Origin: Sulfurivirga sp964427185
Lineage (GTDB): Bacteria; Pseudomonadota; Gammaproteobacteria; Thiomicrospirales; Thiomicrospiraceae
Reading direction: 5' to 3'
Assembly: GCA_964427185.1 (NCBI GenBank)
Contig: CAYRSN010000005.1
Location: 1-55,381, forward strand
Length of the DNA: 55,381 bases
Made by a program: the position numbers and the translations under genes. Below the pieces are notes generated by a model. It saw nothing but the letters and a program-made list of their open reading frames with translations, was not told where the DNA came from and made no database searches. This document shows, piece by piece, positions 25,602 through 34,673 of this stretch. Numbering within the stretch: the first letter of the stretch is position 1; each line of letters starts with the position of its first letter.

Positions 25602-26862
25602 CAGAAAGCCTCTTCAATGCATCGGATACTGTGACAAACGAGCCCCACACAACACCTGTCACTGCAGGCGAAACCGATGCCAGCGCATCTTCCAGCCGCT
25701 CATGCAAAGAAATGCATTGCTCAGCAATACCCGCTTCCACCAAAACATGCTTCAGCTGATGCGTAGAAACGGCGCGATCATCTTCCAAGGGCACCAAGTG
25801 CCAATGCTCAAAATACGGTGCAAGCTCACCCACCATCGCTGCAATATCCTTATCGCCCAAGGCTGCAAACACCGCCTCGAAGCGCTCAGGCTGCGCTGCA
25901 AGATAGGTCGCCAACATTCGAGCTGCCTGCGGATTATGTGCCACATCCAGCAGCCAGCGTTGGTTTTTTACGTTTAAACGCATCAAGCGCCCGGGATGAT
26001 GTGCCTGCACCAACCCTGTCTCTATATAACGCCGGGGCAGATAAAACTGAAGTGGCAGCCGCTCCAGTATTGCTATCACACCCGCTGCATTTTGCAGCTG
26101 GAAATCCCCCGCCAATGATGGATAAGGCAAATGTTGCAATACATTTCCGCCCAGATAGTCCCATGTATGCTCATGCACACGGTAATTAAAGTCATGCCCC
26201 AGAAAAAAAGGCTGCGCACCGATTTCTTCAGCGTAGGCTGCTACAGAGCGTGGTGGGTTTGGGTCAGAAATAATCACCGGGTGACCTGGACGCATAATAC
26301 CGGCTTTCTCCCGTCCGATGGTTTCACGATCATGCCCCAACCACTCGGCATGATCAATATCAATCGCTGTAATCAATGCCAAATCTGCATCTACTACATT
26401 GGTCGCATCCAACCGCCCTCCCAGACCAACTTCCAGGATGACAATATCCAAAAACTGCTGCGCAAACAGCCAAAGTGCCGCCAGAGTGCCATATTCATAG
26501 AAGGTCAACGGAGTTTGCAGCCGAGCTGCTTCAATTGCCCGGAACGCAGCAAGCAGGGCTTCATCCTGCACAGGATCTCCCTGAAGTCGGATACGCTCGT
26601 TATAGCGTAATAGATGAGGTGAGGTGTAGGTACCAACCTGATATCCTGCAGCCAGCAAGACAGCCTCCAGCATCGCCACACTGGAGCCCTTTCCATTGGT
26701 GCCTGCCACAGTAACGACTGTTGCACGCGGGTTCAATACGCCTAAACGCGCCCCAACGGCACGAATACGCTCCAGGCCTAACTCGATATTTGCCGGATGC
26801 AGCTTCAGCTGGTAGTCCAACCAGTCTTGTAGCGTCCAGTCCTTTTGGGGCTTCACTGTCAA
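25594..26862 (-). CDS. folC: Bifunctional dihydrofolate/folylpolyglutamate synthase
   Basis: Adds glutamate to dihydropteroate and further glutamates to folates. A 422-residue Mur-ligase-fold protein with P-loop AGTNGKGSS (53-61), YTSPHLLRYNERI, the HAEWLGH segment and DVAHNPQAA. The first available start is TTG at 26862, directly abutting the accD stop; a GTG two codons on is an alternative. Neither has a ribosome site, so translation probably depends on coupling to accD. It overlaps the SPOR gene by 8 bases. Confidence 0.95.
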   Translation of the reverse strand: MTVKPQKDWTLQDWLDYQLKLHPANIELGLERIRAVGARLGVLNPRATVVTVAGTNGKGSSVAMLEAVLLAAGYQVGTYTSPHLLRYNERIRLQGDPVQDEALLAAFRAIEAARLQTPLTFYEYGTLAALWLFAQQFLDIVILEVGLGGRLDATNVVDADLALITAIDIDHAEWLGHDRETIGREKAGIMRPGHPVIISDPNPPRSVAAYAEEIGAQPFFLGHDFNYRVHEHTWDYLGGNVLQHLPYPSLAGDFQLQNAAGVIAILERLPLQFYLPRRYIETGLVQAHHPGRLMRLNVKNQRWLLDVAHNPQAARMLATYLAAQPERFEAVFAALGDKDIAAMVGELAPYFEHWHLVPLEDDRAVSTHQLKHVLVEAGIAEQCISLHERLEDALASVSPAVTGVVWGSFVTVSDALKRLSDG

Positions 26863-27723
26863 TCAGGCTGCCGGTTTATTCAGCATCAAACGGCACAGCA
26901 ATGCCAGCTCATGGCGCATGTCGCGACGATCAATAATGCGATCAATGGCGCCATGCTCCAGCAGAAACTCACTGCGCTGAAAACCTTCCGGCAAGGTTTC
27001 ACGCACCGTCTGCTCAATCACACGCGGCCCCGCAAAGCCGATCAGCGCCTTAGGCTCAGCAACATTCAGATCCCCCAGCATGGCAAAACTGGCCGACACT
27101 CCCCCCATGGTAGGGTCGGTCAATACGGACACAAAAGGTAGCCCCGCTTCACGCAGCCTGCCCAATGCCGCCGAGGTTTTTGCCATCTGCATCAGAGAAA
27201 AAAGGGACTCCTGCATACGCGCACCGCCCGAAGCTGCAAAAACAATCAAAGGACACTCCAACTCCAGTGCCTTATTCACAGCACGAACAAACTTCTCCCC
27301 GACCACAGAGCCCATGGAGCCCCCCATAAACTTAAATTCAAATGCGCCGGCCACCACCTGCAGGCCTTCTATCTCCCCCACCATGGTGATCAGTGCATCT
27401 TTCTCACCGGTGTTTTTCTGCGCCTGCACCATTCTGTCCTTATAGCGTTTCTGATCCCTGAAATTCAAAATATCAACCGGCTTAATCTCTTCTGCAAACG
27501 CCTGTGCCGTGCCAGCATCAAAAAAATGTTTTAGTCGTGCACGTGCCCCAATACGCATATGGTGACCACATTTTGGACAGACATTCAAATTACGCTCCAG
27601 CTCGGCACGGTAAAGCACGCTTTCACACTCCGTGCATTTCACCCAGACCCCTTCCGGTATGGATTTTTTCTTCTGTGTCGCCACCCCTTTAATACTGGGC
27701 AAAATACGTTCAAACCAGTTCAT
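26863..27723 (-). CDS. accD: Acetyl-CoA carboxylase carboxyltransferase subunit beta
   Basis: With AccA it transfers the carboxyl group from biotin to acetyl-CoA, giving malonyl-CoA for fatty-acid synthesis. Its 286 residues start with a C4 zinc ribbon (C30, C33, C49, C52), followed by the crotonase-type carboxyltransferase domain with ASGGARMQES and the GFAGPRVIEQTVR signature. Its ATG overlaps the trpA stop by 4 bases. The trpA-accD-folC order is common in gammaproteobacteria. Confidence 0.98.
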   Translation of the reverse strand: MNWFERILPSIKGVATQKKKSIPEGVWVKCTECESVLYRAELERNLNVCPKCGHHMRIGARARLKHFFDAGTAQAFAEEIKPVDILNFRDQKRYKDRMVQAQKNTGEKDALITMVGEIEGLQVVAGAFEFKFMGGSMGSVVGEKFVRAVNKALELECPLIVFAASGGARMQESLFSLMQMAKTSAALGRLREAGLPFVSVLTDPTMGGVSASFAMLGDLNVAEPKALIGFAGPRVIEQTVRETLPEGFQRSEFLLEHGAIDRIIDRRDMRHELALLCRLMLNKPAA

Positions 27724-28550
27724 ACCTGCATCTCCTTATCCGCTCGATCCACCCCAGCTCTAAAAGTGCCCAGCACTTGCTTCACCCGCTCAATCACTTG
27801 CTTACAGGGCTGATCGGCCAACTGCTCAATTTCCCGCACTATAGCTGACCCCACAATCACCGCATCTCCAAGTTTAGCCATTTCATAGGCGCGCTCACCA
27901 TCACGAATACCAAACCCGATGCCGATGGGGCGCTGCACATGAGCCTTTAAGTTTGCCACATGTCTTGCAACATCCGCCACATCCAAGGCATCTGCACCAG
28001 TCACGCCTTTGAGTGAGACATAATAGACAAATCCGCTGCCTTTTCGTTCAACGGCACTTAAACGCGCCTCAGGGGTAGTAGGCGCAACCAGAAAGATGCG
28101 ATCCAAACCTTCGGCTGCCAAAGCTTCCAGATAGCCATCTTCAGCTTCTTCAGGGGGCATATCCACCGTCAGCACACCATCAACACCCGCCTCCCGGGCA
28201 CGCAGCGCAAACGGCACATACCCCATGGCTTCAACCGGGTTGTCATACCCCATGAGAATCACTGGCGTGGTGTCATCCTGCTGACGAAAACTTTCCACCA
28301 TCTCCAATACCTGCGCCAAAGAAGTCCCATGTGCCAATGCACGCTCGGTCGCTTTTTGAATCACAGGACCATCCGCCATGGGATCGGAAAAAGGCACGCC
28401 CAGCTCGATCATATCCGCACCTGCCGCAACCAGAGCGTGCATCAGGGACACCGTACAGTCGGGATGAGGATCTCCCGCCGTAATATAAGGGATGAGCGCC
28501 GTACGACCCTGCGCTTTCAACTGTTCAAAGGTTTTAGCAATTCTACTCAT
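27720..28550 (-). CDS. trpA: Tryptophan synthase alpha chain
   Basis: Cleaves indole-3-glycerol phosphate to indole and glyceraldehyde 3-phosphate, channelling indole to TrpB. The 276-residue TIM barrel has the catalytic acids E49 (IELGVPFSDP) and D60 (MADGP) at the same numbers as in E. coli, and the phosphate-binding GFGIRDGE and VIVGSAIV loops. The start shares one base with the trpB stop (TGATG), and the stop overlaps accD. Confidence 0.98.
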   Translation of the reverse strand: MSRIAKTFEQLKAQGRTALIPYITAGDPHPDCTVSLMHALVAAGADMIELGVPFSDPMADGPVIQKATERALAHGTSLAQVLEMVESFRQQDDTTPVILMGYDNPVEAMGYVPFALRAREAGVDGVLTVDMPPEEAEDGYLEALAAEGLDRIFLVAPTTPEARLSAVERKGSGFVYYVSLKGVTGADALDVADVARHVANLKAHVQRPIGIGFGIRDGERAYEMAKLGDAVIVGSAIVREIEQLADQPCKQVIERVKQVLGTFRAGVDRADKEMQV

Positions 28551-29755
28551 CAGTACTCAAACCCCTCTACGGCTGCCAGTGTTTTCATATCCTTATCTCC
28601 ACGACCGGATAGATTGACGATCATGATTTTGTCCTCGCCTAATTCAGGTGCCAGTTTTTTCGCATAGGCCAATGCATGGCTGGACTCCAGCGCCGGCAGA
28701 ATCCCCTCCAAGCGCGTCAGATCCCGACAGGCCTGCAATGCTTCTTCATCCGTCACGGCCACATAGTCGGCACGTCCAATATCTTTCAACCAGGCATGCT
28801 CCGGCCCCACACCCGGATAATCCAGCCCTGCCGAAATAGAGTGTGTACCGATAATCTGCCCATGATCATCCTGCATCAGATAGGTGCGATTGCCATGCAA
28901 TACCCCCGGACGCCCGGCACACAAAGGCGCAGCATGCTGCCCGGTCTCCAGGCCGTGGCCAGCCGCCTCAACACCATAAATAGCCACATCCTCATCCGGC
29001 AAAAACGCATAAAACAGCCCGATGGCGTTGGAGCCCCCCCCCACACAGGCCACCAGAGCATCAGGCAGCCTGTTCTCCTTTTCCAGAATCTGCATGCGTG
29101 CTTCACGGCCAATCACCGCCTGAAAGTCCCGCACCATCTCAGGATAAGGGTGAGGGCCTGCCACCGTACCGATAATGTAAAACGTGTTATCCACATGTGT
29201 AACCCAGTCACGCATCGCCTCATTCAGCGCATCTTTTAAAGTGCGGGTACCGGAAGTGACAGGCACCACCTCTGCACCCAGCATTTTCATGCGTGCCACG
29301 TTAGGTGCCTGACGCGCTACATCGTCTGCCCCCATATAGACCACACACTCCAGCCCTAAACGAGCCGCCACAGTGGCAGAGGCCACACCATGCTGCCCGG
29401 CGCCAGTTTCTGCAATAATACGAGTCTTACCCAACCGTTTTGCCAGCAAAGCCTGGCCGATCGTATTGTTCACCTTATGGGCACCGGTATGATTCAGGTC
29501 CTCCCGCTTCAGGTAGATTTTCGCACCGCCATAAGCCTCCGTCAGACGCCGAGCAAAATAAAGCGGAGAGGGACGCCCTACATAGTCCTGCAAATCCGCA
29601 TCCAGCTTCGCCCAAAAGGCTGAATCGTTTTTTAAGGTGTAATACTGCGTTTTTAACGCCTCAAGCGCCGCCATAAGGGTTTCTGGCGCAAAAATACCGC
29701 CATAGGGTCCAAAATGCCCGCGCTGATCGGGAAACTGGCTGTAATCAATGGTCAT
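28550..29755 (-). CDS. trpB: Tryptophan synthase beta chain
   Basis: PLP enzyme that condenses indole with serine to tryptophan. The 401 residues include the PLP lysine K94 (LNHTGAHKVNN), the substrate loop ETGAGQHG and the phosphate-binding CVGGGSNAIG segment. It follows trpF by 2 bases and is coupled to trpA. The remaining trp genes (trpE, trpG, trpD, trpC) are not in this window, so the pathway is split, as in many gammaproteobacteria. Confidence 0.98.
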   Translation of the reverse strand: MTIDYSQFPDQRGHFGPYGGIFAPETLMAALEALKTQYYTLKNDSAFWAKLDADLQDYVGRPSPLYFARRLTEAYGGAKIYLKREDLNHTGAHKVNNTIGQALLAKRLGKTRIIAETGAGQHGVASATVAARLGLECVVYMGADDVARQAPNVARMKMLGAEVVPVTSGTRTLKDALNEAMRDWVTHVDNTFYIIGTVAGPHPYPEMVRDFQAVIGREARMQILEKENRLPDALVACVGGGSNAIGLFYAFLPDEDVAIYGVEAAGHGLETGQHAAPLCAGRPGVLHGNRTYLMQDDHGQIIGTHSISAGLDYPGVGPEHAWLKDIGRADYVAVTDEEALQACRDLTRLEGILPALESSHALAYAKKLAPELGEDKIMIVNLSGRGDKDMKTLAAVEGFEY

Positions 29756-29757
29756 AG

Positions 29758-30381
29758 TTATCGGTCTGCCTGTTGCACTGCGTGGATAAAAGCTTTTATT
29801 TTACCTGAATCCTTAATGCCCTTTTCCCGTTCCACACCACCGCTGACATCCACGCCCCAGGGGTGCACAGTCTTGATAGCATCTGCTACATTTGCTGCAG
29901 TCAAGCCACCGGCAAGCGTAATGGGCTTATCACAAGCCTGTGCCGCCCACGCCCACTTGAAGGCTTCCCCTGTGCCACCGGGTACGCCAGGTTTGTAGGT
30001 GTCCAGCAAAAGGCCTTGAGCCTCTGCATACTGTTTGACTAAAGCATCCAGATCAGTCCGTGCCTGCATACGCACCGCCTTGAGATACGGATGATCGAAC
30101 TGCTCACAAAAATCCGGGGACTCATCCCCGTGAAACTGCAGCAGATCAATCGGCACCTCGACCAGCACTTCCTCTACCACCTCCGGCTTAGGGTTAACAA
30201 ACAGTGCTACCGTTGTAACAAATGGCGGCAGGGCCTCACAGATTTCCCAAGCCTGCGCCACATCCACTACCCGCGGGCTTTTGTCATAAAACACTAACCC
30301 AATGGCATCTGCCCCCGCATGTGCGGCAGCAAGCGCATCTTCAGGCCGAGTTATGCCACAAATTTTTACGCGTGTTCGCAT
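29758..30381 (-). CDS. trpF: Phosphoribosylanthranilate isomerase
   Basis: Amadori rearrangement of phosphoribosylanthranilate in tryptophan synthesis. A 207-residue TIM barrel with the catalytic Cys in VKICGITRPEDA (C8) and the catalytic Asp in GVDVSGGVE near residue 165. The ATG at 30381 gives the family N-terminus and has GGAA upstream; an upstream ATG at 30402 would add MYCVELL. It overlaps the end of truA by 16 bases. Confidence 0.95.
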   Translation of the reverse strand: MRTRVKICGITRPEDALAAAHAGADAIGLVFYDKSPRVVDVAQAWEICEALPPFVTTVALFVNPKPEVVEEVLVEVPIDLLQFHGDESPDFCEQFDHPYLKAVRMQARTDLDALVKQYAEAQGLLLDTYKPGVPGGTGEAFKWAWAAQACDKPITLAGGLTAANVADAIKTVHPWGVDVSGGVEREKGIKDSGKIKAFIHAVQQADR

Positions 30382-31187
30382 AAGCAGTTCCACACAATAC
30401 AATCAGGTTGATAAACCGGCACTTGAAAAGCCTCTGTATACAGAGCCGTGATGAAATACAAGCCGCTGGCAGGCGCAGTTTCCGCTGCCCGGGTTCGATC
30501 TTTTGCGGCCAACAGCTCAGCGATCCATGTTTCGGACTGCTGTCCCAGCCCCACCTTAATGAGGCTGCCTGCAATATTGCGCACCATGTGGTGCAAAAAA
30601 GCGTTTGCCTCAATATCAATAAAGATCATATCCCCCTGGCGGTGCACTTTGACCCAGTGCACATTGCGCATGGGGTGTTTCGCCTGACAACCCGCTGCGC
30701 GAAAGCTGGAAAAATCCTGCTCTCCCACTAATGCCTGCGCAGCATGATGCATTGCCTCAACATTCAGAGCATGGCGCAGCCAGGTCACACGCCCGCGCAA
30801 TAATGCTGAGCGTGTCGATGCATTATGGATCACATAGCGATATTGCCGGGCATACGCACTAAACCGGGCATCAAAATCCGACGGCATGGCTTTCACCCAG
30901 TGGATGCGGACATCATCTGGCAAATGAGTATTGCTTCCCTCAACCCAGGCACGCCCCGGTCGTTCAACAGAAGTATCAAAGTGAACCACCTGATTCAGCG
31001 CGTGCACACCCGTATCCGTACGCCCGGCACAACATACTTCAACAGGGTGACCGGCGATTTTTCCCAGCGCGCCTTCTACCTGTGTTTGAACGGCAGAGCA
31101 ATGATCCTGATGCTGCCAACCACAGTAGGCGCCGCCATCATATTCAATGCCCAGGGCGTAGCGCACGGCCTTACAGGTAGCTTTCAA
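30366..31187 (-). CDS. truA: tRNA pseudouridine(38-40) synthase TruA
   Basis: Isomerises uridines 38-40 in the anticodon stem-loop of many tRNAs. The catalytic Asp is D58 in AGRTDTGVHALNQ with the TTG start used here. No ATG fits: the start is either TTG at 31187, which overlaps asd by 17 bases, or GTG at 31166, 4 bases after the asd stop. Neither has a clear ribosome site. The C-terminus overlaps trpF by 16 bases. In many gammaproteobacteria fimV lies between asd and truA; it is absent here. Confidence 0.93.
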   Translation of the reverse strand: MKATCKAVRYALGIEYDGGAYCGWQHQDHCSAVQTQVEGALGKIAGHPVEVCCAGRTDTGVHALNQVVHFDTSVERPGRAWVEGSNTHLPDDVRIHWVKAMPSDFDARFSAYARQYRYVIHNASTRSALLRGRVTWLRHALNVEAMHHAAQALVGEQDFSSFRAAGCQAKHPMRNVHWVKVHRQGDMIFIDIEANAFLHHMVRNIAGSLIKVGLGQQSETWIAELLAAKDRTRAAETAPASGLYFITALYTEAFQVPVYQPDCIVWNCLCEHA

Positions 31188-32193
31188 TCAGCAACTCGGC
31201 AATCTGAACCGTATTGGTGGCAGCACCTTTACGCACATTATCAGCCACCACCCACAGGTTCAAACCACGCGGATGGGAAATATCTTCACGAATCCGCCCT
31301 ACGTAAACCGGATCCGTATCTGCCGCATCAATAGCCGTAGGATAGCCGCCATTCTGACGTTCATCCATCAAAACAACCCCTGGGGCTTTGGCAAGCAGCT
31401 CGCGTGCTTGTGCTGTTGTGATTTTTTCTTTGGTTTCAATGTGTACAGCTTCACTATGGCCATAAAACACGGGAACACGCACCGCAGTAGGGTTCACGAC
31501 AATACTGTCATCTTCCATGATTTTTTTGGTTTCCCACACCATTTTCATCTCTTCTTTGGTGTAGCCGTTGTCCATAAAGACATCAATCTGTGGAATACAG
31601 TTAAAAGCAATCTGTTTAGGATAAACTTTTGTCTCGATAGGCTTGAGATTTAACAGGTTCGCTGTCTGTGTCGCCAGTTCCTCAATTGCCTCTTTGCCTG
31701 AACCGGATACGGCCTGATAAGTCGCTACATTGATACGCTCAATACCCACCGCATCATAAATAGGTTTTAACGCCACCAGCATCTGGATGGTTGAGCAGTT
31801 CGGGTTGGCGATAATGCCACGGTTTTTATAAGCAGCTACGGCGTGTGGATTGACCTCCGGCACCACCAGGGGAATATCATCGTCGTAACGGAACTGGGAA
31901 GTGTTATCCACCACAACACACCCGGCTTCTGCCGCTTTCGGCGCATATATCTTGGAAACACTGGCACCCGGGGAAAACAGCCCAATCTGGACTTTGGAGA
32001 AATCAAAAGTTTCCAAATCCTGCACTTCCACCCAGCTTCCATTAAACTCCACCTTCTTACCCGCTGAGCGGCTGGAAGCCAGTGGATACAAATTCCGCAC
32101 CGGAAACTTGCGCGCTTCCAGCACACGCATAATCGTCTCACCTACCGCACCTGTGGCTCCAACCACTGCTACATCATAGCCTTCTTGACGCAT
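31171..32193 (-). CDS. asd: Aspartate-semialdehyde dehydrogenase
   Basis: Reduces aspartyl phosphate to aspartate semialdehyde, the branch point to lysine/diaminopimelate, threonine and methionine. With the ATG at 32193 (GAGGT ribosome site) it has 340 residues: NADP loop GATGAVG (12-18), nucleophile C133 (ANPNCSTIQ) and the catalytic-His region HSEAVHIE. A longer start at 32220 would add nine residues outside the Rossmann fold. It supplies the product of LysC, encoded in the same window, and shares the run with leuCDB. Confidence 0.97.
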   Translation of the reverse strand: MRQEGYDVAVVGATGAVGETIMRVLEARKFPVRNLYPLASSRSAGKKVEFNGSWVEVQDLETFDFSKVQIGLFSPGASVSKIYAPKAAEAGCVVVDNTSQFRYDDDIPLVVPEVNPHAVAAYKNRGIIANPNCSTIQMLVALKPIYDAVGIERINVATYQAVSGSGKEAIEELATQTANLLNLKPIETKVYPKQIAFNCIPQIDVFMDNGYTKEEMKMVWETKKIMEDDSIVVNPTAVRVPVFYGHSEAVHIETKEKITTAQARELLAKAPGVVLMDERQNGGYPTAIDAADTDPVYVGRIREDISHPRGLNLWVVADNVRKGAATNTVQIAELLIESYL

Positions 32194-32258
32194 ATCTACC
32201 TCAAACTCATTTTTTAACAAACATGTATTTTTTAAACACGCTTACAGGACTGAAACCG

Positions 32259-32708
32259 CTATTTTTGCAGCGACGTTTGTGCTGCAATGACTTCAGGCAC
32301 CACCTCTTCATTTTCTACCAGTTGTACTTCCAGAATGTTGATCTGTGCATCCGCACCGACTTCATGGCTGCGTCCTAAAAAGCGCCCGCCATTTTCAATG
32401 GTCATATGCCGTGACAGTAACTCTCCACGTACACATCCGACTGACATAATATCCATCTGTTCACAGACAATACGTCCCTTCAGTTCTCCATTGACCACGA
32501 TATGCTTGGCTCGCACTTCACCTTCTATCGCGCCTTTCGGGCCAATGACGATCTCAGCCTCAGACAGCACCGTCCCCTCTATGCGCCCCTCCACATATAA
32601 AGGGGTTTTTAGTCCGCTAAGCTCACCTTTAAAGGTACAGCCTTCTGCAATGATGGTGGTGCCTTGTCCTGAAGATACACGCTGATTCTGTTTGCCAAAG
32701 ATGCCCAT
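32259..32708 (-). CDS. Bactofilin (polymer-forming cytoskeletal protein)
   Basis: A 149-residue protein dominated by a right-handed beta-helix repeat (about residues 16-125) with GTTIIAEGCTFKGELSG at its start and short flanking tails, the bactofilin (DUF583/CcmA) pattern. Bactofilins polymerise without nucleotide on the inner face of the membrane and position cell-wall enzymes. The first 100 bases overlap the end of the M23 peptidase gene in another frame; the ATG at 32708 has GAGG 8 bases upstream, and the overlapped part encodes the beginning of the conserved core, so the start looks real. A role in cell shape with its neighbour is inferred from the Helicobacter CcmA-Csd1 pairing. Confidence 0.93.
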   Translation of the reverse strand: MGIFGKQNQRVSSGQGTTIIAEGCTFKGELSGLKTPLYVEGRIEGTVLSEAEIVIGPKGAIEGEVRAKHIVVNGELKGRIVCEQMDIMSVGCVRGELLSRHMTIENGGRFLGRSHEVGADAQINILEVQLVENEEVVPEVIAAQTSLQK

Positions 32709-33580
32709 GGCACTTGCCTCACTTTTTCAAAAATATCATCCGGATCCTGCATGGACCATAATACAAACGGGACAGGGTTTAAAGCGCGCTGCACAAAAGA
32801 GATCTCATAATGCAGGTGACTGCCGGTAGAAAGCCCGGTATTCCCCACATAGCCGATCACCTGCCCCTTTTTCACGAACTGCCCACTTTTAACCGCAACT
32901 TTGCTCAGGTGGCCAAATAAGGTACGAAACCCAAATGCATGGTGGATAATAATCATCTTGCCATATCCGCTGGCTTTATGATATCCAGCATACTCCACTA
33001 TACCGTCTGCCGTAGCGATAATGGGATCACCGGTTTTACCTCGATAATCCAGCCCCTTATGAAACTCTCTCGCCCCTGTAACCGGGTGTTTACGCCAGCC
33101 AAAGTTTGAAGACACCCCTGCAAACTGAGGCAGTGGCCGTCCATTCGGCACCAAGTGCATCATCAAGCGGGCGGCTTTAGCAGTTAAGGTAACCTTCTCG
33201 ACCCTGTCTTCAATTGGTAAGTCATCCGCCAGATCAGCCCCCAGTGTCTCCTGTAGAGCTCTTACGGCCAAGTCCAGCTGCTGTAACTGAAGCGCTTTTT
33301 CATCCAACTTCTCGGAAAGTGTGGTGTTTTGCGTACGCAAGCGGCTTAACTTCACCGCCTGCGCCTGCACGGTTCGTTCATACGCTTCAATGGCCTGCTG
33401 CCGGCGCTGCTCGAGTGCATCGACCTCTGTAATTAAAAAATAGATGATCCCTCCACCCGCCAACAGCAATACAAAAACACCGACCATTCCCCATAGGAAA
33501 AAGCGCTTTACCAGCTGATCAAAGGTATAGTGCCGAACGCCGTTAACATCACTGAGCGTAATGGTAAAACGGTTTTTCAT
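32609..33580 (-). CDS. Membrane-anchored M23 (LytM) peptidoglycan endopeptidase
   Basis: A 323-residue protein: cytoplasmic N-terminus MKNRFTITLSDVNGVRHY, one transmembrane helix (about 28-50), a coiled coil (about 55-112), then a LytM domain (about 155-270). Zinc and catalytic residues are intact: H174 and D178 (HKGLDYRG), H224 and H257 (SHLHYEI), so it is probably an active peptide cross-link hydrolase. It starts 6 bases after leuB and its C-terminal 33 residues, beyond the domain, overlap the bactofilin gene. Pairing with bactofilin suggests control of cell curvature or width. Confidence 0.93.
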   Translation of the reverse strand: MKNRFTITLSDVNGVRHYTFDQLVKRFFLWGMVGVFVLLLAGGGIIYFLITEVDALEQRRQQAIEAYERTVQAQAVKLSRLRTQNTTLSEKLDEKALQLQQLDLAVRALQETLGADLADDLPIEDRVEKVTLTAKAARLMMHLVPNGRPLPQFAGVSSNFGWRKHPVTGAREFHKGLDYRGKTGDPIIATADGIVEYAGYHKASGYGKMIIIHHAFGFRTLFGHLSKVAVKSGQFVKKGQVIGYVGNTGLSTGSHLHYEISFVQRALNPVPFVLWSMQDPDDIFEKVRQVPWASLANRISVYLQDKAPPSLQKAVPLKVSLAD

Positions 33581-33586
33581 CGTGGT

Positions 33587-34663
33587 TTACAGCGCAGCAA
33601 CAACCGCACCCCCCATTTCAGAACAACTGACCTTTTCCGTTCCTTCCGTCCAGATATCCGCCGTACGCAACCCTTGATCCAACACCTTGCTCACTGCCTG
33701 CTCTATACGCACTGCCTGCTCAGGCGCATCCAGCGAATAACGCAACATCATTGCGGCAGATAGGATTGTTGCCAATGGGTTTGCAATATCCTGCCCGGCA
33801 ATATCCGGCGCAGAGCCATGAGAGGGCTCATACATCCCCTTATTCTCCGCATTCAAAGAAGCAGACGGCAACATGCCAATAGAGCCGGTCAGCATGGATG
33901 CCTCATCAGACAGGATATCGCCAAACATATTTCCCGTCAGCATGACATCAAACTGCTTCGGCCAGCGCACCAGCTGCATGGCGGCATTATCCACCAGCAT
34001 ATGCTCCAAAGTAACATCCGGATATTCCTTTGCCACTTCGGTGACGACCTCTTTCCACAGCTCTGTCACTTCCAGTACATTGGACTTATCAATAGAGGTT
34101 ACTTTTTTATTCCGCTTTTGCGCCGCCTGAAATGCCACATGGGCAATACGACGAATTTCCGATTCAGAATATACATAGGTGTTGAAGCCTTCCCGCTCGC
34201 CGTTTTCCAAGGTGCGAATCCCGCGGGGTTGACCGAAATAGATACCGCCGGTCAGCTCCCGCACGATCAGGATATCCAAGCCGCTGACCACCTCAGGCTT
34301 CAGACTGGAAGCGTGCGCCAGCTGGGGATAAAGCATGGCCGGGCGTAAATTGGCAAACAGTTCTAACCCGGAGCGCAACCCCAACAGTCCTTTTTCGGGG
34401 CGCTTTTCCCTAGGTAGGGCATCATATTGTGGACCTCCTACTGCGCCCAATAAAATAGCGTCTGCCGCTTCAGCCTCTGCCATGGTTTCATCAGGCAATG
34501 GGCTGCCCGTTTCATCATAAGCAGCCCCGCCTACTAAACCTTCTTCCATTTCCAATGAGACCACGCCCTCTTCATTCAGGCGGTTCAATACTTTTACGGC
34601 CTGCTCAGTAATCTCAGGACCAATGCCATCTCCTGGCAGAATCAATATCTTTTTTTTGGTCAT
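33587..34663 (-). CDS. leuB: 3-isopropylmalate dehydrogenase
   Basis: NAD-dependent oxidative decarboxylation of 3-isopropylmalate, third step of leucine synthesis. The 358 residues contain GDGIGPEI (10-17), the substrate segment ERTLENGEREGF/TGGIYFG region, K and D metal ligands in DKSNVL and EHMLVDNAAM, and GSAPDIAGQDIANP near the NAD site. It follows leuD by 10 bases. Downstream the operon continues unusually into M23 peptidase and bactofilin genes. Confidence 0.98.
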   Translation of the reverse strand: MTKKKILILPGDGIGPEITEQAVKVLNRLNEEGVVSLEMEEGLVGGAAYDETGSPLPDETMAEAEAADAILLGAVGGPQYDALPREKRPEKGLLGLRSGLELFANLRPAMLYPQLAHASSLKPEVVSGLDILIVRELTGGIYFGQPRGIRTLENGEREGFNTYVYSESEIRRIAHVAFQAAQKRNKKVTSIDKSNVLEVTELWKEVVTEVAKEYPDVTLEHMLVDNAAMQLVRWPKQFDVMLTGNMFGDILSDEASMLTGSIGMLPSASLNAENKGMYEPSHGSAPDIAGQDIANPLATILSAAMMLRYSLDAPEQAVRIEQAVSKVLDQGLRTADIWTEGTEKVSCSEMGGAVVAAL

Positions 34664-34673
34664 ACCTTACCTC

